25,679 nucleotides of DNA from Pelargonium nanum (lineage: Eukaryota; Streptophyta; Magnoliopsida; Geraniales; Geraniaceae), in contig JAYMTF010001170.1 in assembly GCA_036897485.1 (NCBI GenBank), forward strand, positions 1 through 25,679, written 5' to 3'. Position 1 is the first letter of the stretch, and each line of letters starts with the position of its first letter. A program made the position numbers and the translations under genes. The notes under the pieces were generated by a model. It saw only the letters and a program-made list of their open reading frames with translations. It did not search any database and was not told the origin of the DNA. Of this stretch, positions 1 to 13,451 are shown piece after piece.

Positions 1-66
1 TGGCACACTCTCTCTCCTCCTTAGCACCCAAAACAATAGCTAAGCATTGGAGATGCCCTTAGAAGT
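1..66. mobile_element. Possible end of a MITE-like element at the window edge
   Basis: Read on the minus strand this stretch begins CTAAGGGCATCTCCAATG. That resembles the GGGCATCTCC-type terminal repeats of small plant DNA transposons. Only one end would be inside the window, so no second terminal repeat or target duplication can be checked. It lies in the first intron of the PP2C gene. Confidence 0.3.
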
Positions 67-415
67 CAATTTTGTGCACTAAAATTTGTGTACCCACAGT
101 TTCCAATACACTTACATTTACCTTTGTACATCTAGAAGATTTCAAATTAATGTGGCATTTTTTAATATATAGAAGAAAAAAAAGTTATCATTAGGATTAA
201 GTTGCAACCCAAATCATCAAAATCAATGAAGAAACACAATTTTCCAGAAAATTTGCAATGCAACCTTAACAAAGAACAGAGTTGACAGTTTAGACCTGAA
301 ACCGCTGTCACGTTTTACGTTTAGATTGAATTTGTCATTATCAAAATTGCTCAGGTTCGAGTTTGACAGCTTTGTTAACGAGTTAAGAAATGGATTGTAG
401 TTTATAAGCTTATAC

Positions 416-745
416 CTGAGTGCCTCCATGGCCATCAAACACTCCAAAGTAGTGCACTGAGGACTTCTGAGCCGCAAACTCGCATTCCGGCGCTCTGCAA
501 CCGCCAAACTCGGCGCAACAGACGCTCAAGAACCTCGGGTTAATGGTGAGAGCATCTTCCATGGTGGGTCGTCGACCAATGCTCCTCGCATACCCAAATG
601 TCACTCCTCTGTTGTTCCTGCCAACACAAGACCTCTTGTTAACCACATCATTTGAGCTGCCAATGCCGTTGCCGGAGTTGTCGCCGGAGCTCTCAGACCC
701 GGCGGAGGTGGTTAGTTCTAGAACCATGTTGGTTGCATCAGCCAT
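416..745 (-). CDS. Protein phosphatase 2C, first coding exon (partial gene, probably clade A)
   Basis: This is the first exon of a PP2C, a Mg/Mn-dependent serine/threonine phosphatase. The ATG is at 745 and the exon gives 110 residues up to a donor, CTCAG|GTATAAG, at 416. Residues 1-45 are a low-complexity Ser/Gly/Asn-rich leader. The fold then starts with GVTFGYARSIGRRPTMEDAL (the conserved MED motif), and the exon closes with HYFGVFDGHGG, whose Asp and Gly belong to the metal-binding site. Between them is an unusual cysteine-bearing stretch (CCAEFGGCRAPEC). A GRRPxMEDAL start and an FFGV-type DGHGG block are typical of the ABI1/HAB/PP2CA group, which are ABA co-receptors; that assignment is inferred. 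No later exon is recognisable in 1-415, so the first intron is at least 415 bp and the rest of the gene lies off the left edge. ABRE sites upstream support ABA regulation. Confidence 0.88.
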
Positions 746-816
746 GGTAGCTTCAAGGACAAGACAACAACAAGAAACGGTGCAATAAAGAAGAGTGGAG
801 AGAGTGAGTTTATAGA

Positions 817-824
817 GTTATATA
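817..824 (-). promoter_or_regulatory. TATA box of the PP2C gene
   Basis: The minus strand reads CTATATAACTC here, about 75 bases upstream of the PP2C ATG. The leader between them is CT- and TTG-rich, as in many plant 5' UTRs. It is the only good TATA element near this start. Confidence 0.6.
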
Positions 825-847
825 GAGAAGGCTTTGTGGTTGTGGCT

Positions 848-1010
848 ACACGTGGAAAGATGAGTGAGAATATACATGGCAAGCTCCTCTACGTGCATGG
901 CGAGGAGTTAAGGTCACTTGCCTTTTGGCAGAGTGCGCAAATGTCCAATGGTTTTGTGACACGTGGACGGGAAGGTGGTCGAGCCAGTGACATGGCATGA
1001 CGTGATTGGC
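848..1010 (-). promoter_or_regulatory. ABRE/G-box cluster in the PP2C promoter
   Basis: ACACGTGG (a G-box-type ABRE bound by ABF/AREB bZIP factors) occurs at 848-855 and again at 959-966. A further ACGT core lies at 891-894. At about 998-1010 the minus strand reads GCCAATCACGTCA, a CCAAT box joined to a CACGTCA element. The first ABRE is about 25 bp upstream of the TATA box. Clade A PP2C genes are known ABA-induced feedback regulators, so the cluster fits; activity is inferred from sequence only. Confidence 0.6.
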
Positions 1011-1110
1011 TGTGAACAGAACTTTTTGTGTTTCTACTGACACTACTGAGTATGACTTTCACTGTCACTGATGGCTCTAGTTTAGTTACTCTGAGCCTAG
1101 CAGATGAGCA

Positions 1111-1364
1111 GAGTTGGTGCAAAACAATAACGAGTCGTTTTTCAAACAATGTTGAGGTCGACTACACATGAATACCAGAGTTGGTGCGAAACAATAACAA
1201 GTCGTTTTTCAAACAATGTTGAGGTCAACTACACATGAATACCAGAATTGGTGCAAAACAATAACGAGTCGTTTTGTTAAGCGACGTTGAGGTCAACTAC
1301 ACGAATATCAGAGTACAATAACGAGTCGTTTTTCAAACCATGCTGAGGTCAACTACATGAATTC
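1111..1364. repeat. 67-bp minisatellite, about 3.8 copies
   Basis: Units start at 1111, 1178, 1245 and 1311. Each unit reads roughly GAGTTGGTGCAAAACAATAA, then a CGAGTCGTTTTTCAAACAAT segment, then TTGAGGTCAACTACACATGA. The first three are 67/67/66 bp apart and very similar. The last lacks part of its left side. It lies upstream of the PP2C promoter. Confidence 0.9.
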
Positions 1365-2126
1365 TTTAGCAGAACTAGACAGAAAATTTGGTCTCAGACT
1401 GTATAGGAATCAGGAGGGTAGTGTGGGAAAATACCTGGGGCTGATCCTGGATTCTGGAGGGTTGGTTTGTCTAGCTTGCATACAATTGTCCATCATGCAG
1501 GTTTTGGAACCGACACAAACCTTGTAAAGAAAAAAAAAAGACAAAGTAGAAGGTGAAAACACTGAAACTACACTATTCCCAACCAAGTCAGCATGTTTAT
1601 GCGGCAACAGAGACTTCTGGTATGCACAAGTTTCAGATGTTTAAAACCAAACACAAGTTCATAAAGGGTTTGAACTTTGAAGTAACTCACAATGAGGAAA
1701 TCTTCTGGTTGGCGTCGAAGAAGGCGAAAGAGGACGTAGTTGGAGAGCTTAAAATCGTCCATAGCAAGACCCGACACAATGTGCTTTGTCCTTCTAATCC
1801 TGCAAAAATTGGGGCACGCGCAGAGCCCAACTACTAACACAAGCATTGGCTGCAACGGGATATGAGATAACGGTGCAAACACGGGTTTTATAAATGGAAA
1901 TAACACGTACACAGGGTAGTTTTGTTGCCAAGATAATTAGATTATTAGAACTTGTAGCTGTTTACAGCTAGAATGAAATATGAATAAATATAATCCAACA
2001 GAACTAATCTAACATGCGCCATAAGGATTTGAAAGCTACCTAATATCGAAAAGGTTAGAGTACAATTGTACAGAGGATTGCAAAGAGAACCTGCCATGCC
2101 AAACCCTTCTTCCCGTTCTTTCCGGT
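1365..2126. other. Spacer with no supported gene
   Basis: Open frames of about 94-114 codons overlap on both strands around 1553-1912, but neither translation matches a family I recognise. The minus strand has a possible splice donor, ATT|GTGAGTTAC, near 1690, so a small unrecognised exon cannot be excluded. The right part, below 2127, is the 3' flank of the MYB pseudogene. Confidence 0.4.
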
Positions 2127-3067
2127 TCAGACTGCTTGGATATAGCGCTACTCTTGCTATTGCTGAAGTCTGATCCATTAGCCGGAGCATTGGCATGAAA
2201 AGCTGACAGCCTTGATGGCTCTACGAGTAAATATAAGGACAGTGGTGAAGGCTCCCTGAGGCCATTCTTGGCCTCTCGTATATATACTGAGCTGAGGCAT
2301 TCCAACTAGTTCATCTGCATTGACTGGTTCTTTTGTGGTGGATCGGAATTGGCTTTAGGATCGATGGTGAGACATTTCTGGTCCTTCTTCATTTCCAGGA
2401 GCTGCATTTGGTTTCCAAACTGGAAAAGTGATTGGTAGATATGCTGCGAAGAATCCAGGAACCATCGGCTGGAATCCACTAATCTCTGCCATGTTTTCCT
2501 CGGGTTGCTTTGCAGTCTCTTGAGAAGTGGCTTCAATGGGTTCAAATTCTGAGTTGAGAGAAGGTAGCGACCTTGCAATATCAATTTCTATGGTGTGAGG
2601 AGGTGGCGGCAATATTTGCTCTTCTGGTACTGGTGGCGGATCTGTGGCCTGATAAACACAAACAAAAAAATTTAGACCAAAGGAAATATTGAAAGCTAGA
2701 AAGTGTCTGATATCACTTTCCTTCTATATACCATAATGACAGGCAGTTTTTACTTTTGTAAGTTTCATAAGATTTAGTGATTAGAAAGTGTGATTACAAT
2801 GCAATCACACTCGATTCAGCTGCACTAATCGTCATAACATTCGAGTCAATTCCACACGCACACCCACACTCGATTCAGATAATGAAAGATGGGGACGTAA
2901 TTCAATGATTATCTTTTGCTTCCCCATACGATCACTGACAATCCTCGGTAGTCATGTGATGTAATTGAAAAAACCTCAAGTTACGCCAATATATTGAAGT
3001 ATTGAACCTAAATGCAACGTGACTGTGTATGAAGTAATGGACAGTCACTGGATTATGCAAGTAGTAA

Positions 3068-3208
3068 GGTAGCGTTTGGATTAAGAAATTAAAGCGGGAA
3101 TGACAATTAGGAATGGGAATGGGATTCCAATGCCATGAGAGCCAAAAAGTCTTAATCCAAACATGAAGAATGGTCTTGAACAATAGATATTATAATTCAA
3201 ACACTACC
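3068..3208. mobile_element. 141-bp Tourist-like (PIF/Harbinger) MITE
   Basis: The left end reads GGTAGCGTTTGGATTAAGAA and the right end, reverse-complemented, reads GGTAGTGTTTGAATTATAA. These are imperfect terminal inverted repeats starting GGTAG. The trinucleotide TAA flanks both sides (3065-3067 and 3209-3211), the target duplication expected for PIF/Harbinger MITEs. The element has no coding capacity. It sits directly downstream of the ruined MYB exon of the pseudogene. Confidence 0.75.
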
Positions 3209-3491
3209 TAAATGTAAAGTGAATATAAAGAAGTGCCACAAACCATATCCATGTCGAAGAGTCTGGAGCGCCAGTCTCCTTCAAACAACAAAATTATGTG
3301 ATATTCCACGCCAGTCACATTTTTCCAACTTTTGGAGACCAACTACAAGAATAGCCGATGGTCATGCTCTGTCCATGGAATACTTGCAGACCAAATTCAG
3401 TGCCAATAAGTTAGGGTCATCCTCCGTTTTATTGGCAAATGAAATCACACGTAATGCAAGCCAAATCAATATCATGGAACCAGTCAACTAA

Positions 3492-5170
3492 AGCTGTAAT
3501 AGGACAGGAACAATGGTGACAAATTGAATGAGCTACTACTCAGGATGTGGGTATTTCATTAGTTTTTTTGTAAACAAAAAGGCAAACATGGAACCAAAGT
3601 AAAACTTCACGAAGTTAACAAAACGGGTTCTTCAATAACTCTACCGGTAGGCACTTAAAGGGTAAATTCATGACATACTTGCTTAGATGCTTATGTATCA
3701 ACTACTAAACAAGCAAAGAAATGACTGACAGGAACAGCTTAAAATACAATTTATATGATAAAACTAATACAATATGAACCACTTGATTATTAAAACCTTG
3801 ATTGAATATTAACAACAGTATCAGCTTGACAAATACAATTTATATGATAAAACTAAGTCCCAAAAGTTACCGAGAATATTCAAGAAAAGAGGAAAGAATC
3901 TAAAACTTCATACTTGACAACCACCGAGTCCGAAACCATCATTAAGTATGATTCTGGTTATTGGATGAAATTTATGGCATTTAAGTTTCACATTAATTTA
4001 AAGCATAGAGGCCAGCACCCCACCTACAATCTTTACATATGTCATTAACAATGGGTTCAAATATTATTCAATGGAAGAGGTTGTAACAGTATCCCGAACT
4101 ATATGAATGCATGCAGATAACAAATCATCAATTGTGAAACTTGCCTCATTTGTCGAAAAACACAAGTGAGTTGCACCAGACACTAATCAGGCAATAGATT
4201 ATAAGACAAATCTTCATGTTCAATAAACAAACAGATCAAACACGAAACAGAAATTCTAAAGGCGTTGGTTATTGAAAACCAATAGTACTAGATTATCTAG
4301 TACCACTTCTTAAGTGGCCCTAAAGTTAATAAAGATTATAAAACAAAAGCAAGGAAGCTGAATCACTTCAATATCTATTGCTTACACCCTCTTCAATTCT
4401 AAGACTCAGTCGAACATTTACGGGTCACGCAGATATCTAAATTTGAACTATATCACGTTCACTTCACATAACTTTTAACAACACTGTATTGAAACTAAAG
4501 GGAAAAATGAAACTAGAATTTGTTACGATGTTTCACGCAAAGCATAGATTTTGGGAAAATCATCAAAACTATGGAGTTATAATGAGCTCAATGTATCATG
4601 CAAAACAATCAAACCATTACGAATCCGATAAAAGATTAGAATTTAGAACAATTACCTCCAGATTTCAATGCAAAATTCATGCTCATACATGCAGAAAATA
4701 GTAGCTAAATTCGAAAAGCAACCCCTCAACTGAAATTGACCCTAAAAACCTTATAATTTAACCATTTCAACAAACCATCAAAAACTCAAATTGTAGCATT
4801 CGCACCAAAGATTTACAATGACAAAACTGCAATATTTAGGTAACATTGAACTTTTGAAGTGAACACAATTTCCATTAGCAGAAACAAAATCAAGAAAACA
4901 CAAACCAACAATCCAAAATTAACCAACAAAATCAATTATTCATGAACAGAAATGGCGCTAAAACCATCTAATCCTCCAAAAATAAATAAATAAATAAAAT
5001 CAATACTCAATAATTCAAAAATTTAGCTTAAATCTTCAAAAAACACATTCATATGAATTCATTGGCCACTAGATAATCCACAAAAATTAGTTTAAATCTC
5101 CAAAAACACATTCACATCAGTTCATTAGCCACTCAATAATCCATAAAAATTAGCTTAAATTTAATTTGAT
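3492..5170. other. Long AT-rich stretch, probably intron 1 of the MYB pseudogene
   Basis: No coding exon is recognisable here on either strand. The sequence is A-rich with short direct repeats. One is TACAATTTATATGATAAAAC at about 3747 and 3834. Another is a pair of AAAACACATTCA-containing units at about 5037 and 5102. If the exon assignment is right, it corresponds to the first intron of the dead MYB gene. Confidence 0.5.
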
Positions 5171-5639
5171 TATGTCATTTATGTGTCAATTTCTCCAAAT
5201 TACCTTTTGTCCTCTCGCCGCATCGATTGAACGAGGCGTGAGCAGGATCGTCCAATAAGTAACCGTCGGAGACACGAACCGGCTCGCGCAACAGGCCCGA
5301 CGACGGCGATCTTGGATCCGGTGAAGCAGCGGCGGATGAGGACGAACGGTAGTGCGCAGAGAGATTCCCCATGCTCGCGCTCTTCTTGATGATGGAACCA
5401 TCGGTGAGCCGTACACCAAACAGCTTGTCGCCGCCGCCGATGCTGCCGGCGGCAGCAGCGGCGGTGTAGCGGAAGGGCAGGTGCTTGAAAATCGGCCTAT
5501 GTTGCTGCAGTACCAGTACGAGCAACGCCGATTCATGGCGGAGTCTCCGCCGCGTGACTCGGCCAGCTCAGCCGAGTTCGGGGACGAGTCAGGTGGTGAC
5601 CGGTGAGAGGGAGAATGAGAGTTCTATGTGACACAACAG

Positions 5640-6309
5640 AGAATAATTTTTCTGCTAGGGGTAAATGTGTAATTTTTGTTTTTATTTTTTTCTGGATAGG
5701 TTGATGTAGAAGACAGTCTTTTGTTCGGTGAGATGGTGTGTAATGACTATTTTGCCCTTGTAAGACTTAAAAATTACAAAGTAACAAGGATCATGATCAA
5801 TTTACAACTATGAATATTGATATGACAACTCAGAGTTTTAGATTCGAATACAGTTAAAATTGACTCGGGAATCAGTAAGTGTTACAACAATCTGATCAAT
5901 ATTCGAATTTTACATGCAAAATGTATGTATTTGTTCAACTTAATTCAAAAATTGATCGAATCTATTTAATGTAACTCGGACCTGCAAAAATATGTTTCCA
6001 AAATCACACATACAACACATCAAATAGATTGCAACACAATTCTTAAATCTCTAAAGTCTAAAACACATTTTGTATCAAAACAAAGAACACTTTCATTTAA
6101 GCAAAAATTTCAATGAGTTCATATTCAATACATAAATGACCACTACAATAAATAACTAAAACTACCAGCATCTTCCATGCTTCTCACAAGACAAGAACAT
6201 GAACAGATGCTAAAAACATAACACAAATACATTATTATTTGTGAACTTCAAATCAAAAAATGGAATATAAGAACTCGTTTGGAGCGTAACGATCATACGT
6301 CTGTAGTGA
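5640..6309. other. Intergenic spacer with a dispersed-repeat fragment
   Basis: This lies between the MYB pseudogene start and the NADP-ME stop codon. At about 5875-5995 there is a degenerate fragment with TGTAACTCGGACCTGCAAAA. Related wording recurs near 12300-12400 and, inverted, near 22500, so it is probably a transposon remnant. The remainder is A/T-rich with no gene seen. The NADP-ME 3' UTR should occupy the right part. Confidence 0.45.
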
Positions 6310-11858
<5,549 letters not shown>

Positions 11859-11967
11859 GGCGAGAGAAATGTGGTGAAAGACAGAGTCTTGCGGGTAATG
11901 ATTGTACGCGAAACAGAGGAGGTAAATAGAAACAGAGGACACAGACTTGTTCCTCTGCCGGAGGGTG

Positions 11968-11969
<2 letters not shown>

Positions 11970-12006
<37 letters not shown>
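11970..12006. repeat. (AG)n microsatellite upstream of NADP-ME
   Basis: About 18 AG units lie 110-150 bases upstream of the NADP-ME ATG. On the coding (minus) strand they read (CT)n. CT-rich tracts of this kind are common in plant core promoters and 5' UTRs. No convincing TATA box was seen nearby, so this may be a TATA-less, pyrimidine-patch promoter; that is inference. Confidence 0.75.
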
Positions 12007-12009
<3 letters not shown>

Positions 12010-12016
<7 letters not shown>

Positions 12017-13215
12017 CAGGAATAGCAAATTTTGATAAATGTAAATATTTCAGCTTGAATTTGTGAAAATATTGCCAAACTAAATTCAGCTTGACAATGT
12101 GGCTTTAAAAATGTTTTTAAATATTTTATTGTTGAAGTGGATATTGTTATAGATAGAAATAATAACTTCATTTAAGAAAACACAAATGTGGTACAGAGGT
12201 GGACGTTCGGGTTTCGGGTCGGATAAGATTTTTTGGGCGAACTTTGAAATTATTTTTGCGGGTTTTGGGCCGGCAATTTCTTGTTTTACATGCAAAATAT
12301 GTGAGCTTGTTTGGGTTTGTTCGATCCAACCTATAGCTTTCAAAGAAATTTTTTATGTTTGTGTTATGTAACCTAAACCTGCAAATTTTTGTGTCGGGAT
12401 TGGGTGCCCATGTGCTCGGGTTCGAATTGCTGATGGTAGCACTATTATAAATTAGATAATTTGATCATTAAGCGAGTTTAGTTACACCACATTGTTATGA
12501 GGGTTAACACGACTAGATCAATTCGTTTATATAATTTGGCTCATGACCCCAAACGTTTTAATAAATAAGTTACGTGTGACCTGACACGATTCGGTATATT
12601 ACACTGTCATCCTTAAATTGATATGTTATTAAAAGGTCTACACGACCTCATTATCAACTATTTAATTGGACAGATTAGGCCGGTTGAGTAGATTTAGCAT
12701 GAACATGACACAATTATACAAATAGGTTGGATTAGTCGATACGAACACGATTAGGTTTAGCCAAAACCCGCCAAAATTCATGTCTGAGTTTTGGAACGTA
12801 GGAGGTATGAAAGGTTATTCATGTAGACTAGATGAATCAAAATAGAGGTGAAGTATACTGCATAAAAGTACTATCCACAACATACTGAGATCCATTATCA
12901 ATACTCATAAAAAGATTCATACTCTACTACAAATCAAACATAATTAAATTATTTTTTCGTGCTAACGTTGTCTCACGTGCTGAGACACGAATTGTCAGCT
13001 CTAAATTTGCAGAACACTTCACTCTAATTAAATAATTTAAAACTAATAAAAAAATAGATTCTTCCTTAAATATTATACACGAATAAATAATAACACTTCA
13101 TGCATACATGCTTCATAGTAATATTGCTTCACGCTCAAGTAACTCAATTTGATTCCACTAAATCCCACATCCGTTGTCCGTTGAGTTCAAAAAATAAATC
13201 CCATATCCGTTAAAA
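12010..13215. other. Divergent intergenic region with transposon-like remnant
   Basis: No gene is seen here. From about 12190 (GTACAGAGGTGGACGTTCGG) to about 12790 the sequence carries the words GACCTGACACGATTCGG, GGTTAACACGACTAGATC and CCAAAACCCGCC. These look like degraded copies of a widespread plant non-autonomous element whose text is built of ACCCGACACGA-type phrases. A family assignment (perhaps hAT-like) is a guess. The remainder, to 13215, is AT-rich and unremarkable. Confidence 0.45.
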
Positions 13216-13239
13216 AGCCCAGGCCCAATCTTAAGCCCA
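13216..13239 (+). promoter_or_regulatory. Triple site II (TGGGCY) element of the ubiquitin-L40 promoter
   Basis: AGCCCA (13216), GGCCCA (13222) and AGCCCA (13234) are three inverse TGGGCT/C motifs within 24 bases. Clustered site II elements, recognised by TCP factors, are typical of plant ribosomal-protein and other growth genes. They lie about 215-235 bases upstream of the ATG, which fits an L40 fusion gene. Confidence 0.6.
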
Positions 13240-13359
13240 CGATAAGGCCTCTCTTGTTACGTCCGGTTCGCAAGAAGACAAAAACCGCAGGAAATGAAAC
13301 CACCAGCTCTGTCCGTACGTACACCTCTGTAAATTCTTGACCACCACGCTAAAAACACG

Positions 13360-13368
13360 CTATATATA
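13360..13368 (+). promoter_or_regulatory. TATA box of the ubiquitin-L40 gene
   Basis: CTATATATAG lies about 90 bases before the ATG at 13452. It is followed by a CA-rich leader, CCACCACCTCCGCC, and an A-rich stretch just before the start codon. Confidence 0.7.
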
Positions 13369-13451
13369 GCCACCACCTCCGCCACTACCTACACTGCTAC
13401 ACAGTAACAGAGAGTGAAAACGAAAAAAGCAACAATCACAGAGAGCGAAAA

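Larger units (their letters stand above)
2127..5536 (-). pseudogene. KUA1/MYBS3-like one-repeat MYB transcription factor, decayed
   Basis: This is a relic of the plant MYB family that represses transcription through an R/KLFGV motif. Exon 1 (5536 to about 5210) starts MNRRCSYWYCSN, the usual zinc-knuckle-like N-terminus, but changes frame near 5470 before DKLFGVRLTDGSIIKKSASM. It ends at an apparent donor, ACAAAAG|GTAATTTG. Exon 2 (about 3384-3235) should encode the SHAQKYF-class MYB repeat. It still reads IPWTEHDHRLFL, but then has a stop, a frameshift before LQKLEKCDWRGI, another stop after NFVV, and no readable SHAQKYF. The last exon starts after an ATCAG acceptor near 2652 (ATDPPPVPEEQ) and holds MAEISGFQPMVPGFFAAYLP. 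It is broken by paired 1-base changes at about 2330-2365, another frame change at about 2250, and a 2-base insertion before the ancestral stop at 2127-2129. With at least six lesions and a dead DNA-binding domain, I call it a pseudogene, not a sequencing artefact. A MITE lies beside exon 2. Confidence 0.85.

Noticed and set aside
543-788. Plus-strand open frame of 81 codons across the PP2C exon
   Set aside because: It is the antisense of a well-supported PP2C exon and matches no family.
1553-1912. Overlapping open frames on both strands, one with a possible splice donor
   Set aside because: Neither translation is recognisable, there is no domain or clear start context, and the frames may be chance. 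Noted as spacer only.
3219-3491. Plus-strand open frame of 90 codons
   Set aside because: The minus strand here reads as the damaged MYB-repeat exon (PWTEHDHRLFL, LQKLEKCDWRGI), so the plus frame is a shadow.
5352-5606. Plus-strand GC-rich open frame opposite MYB exon 1
   Set aside because: It is the antisense of a recognisable MYB N-terminal exon; its length comes from the local GC content.
12186-12371. Plus-strand open frame of 61 codons in the divergent spacer
   Set aside because: It lies in a transposon-like remnant of G/T-rich phrases and resembles no protein.
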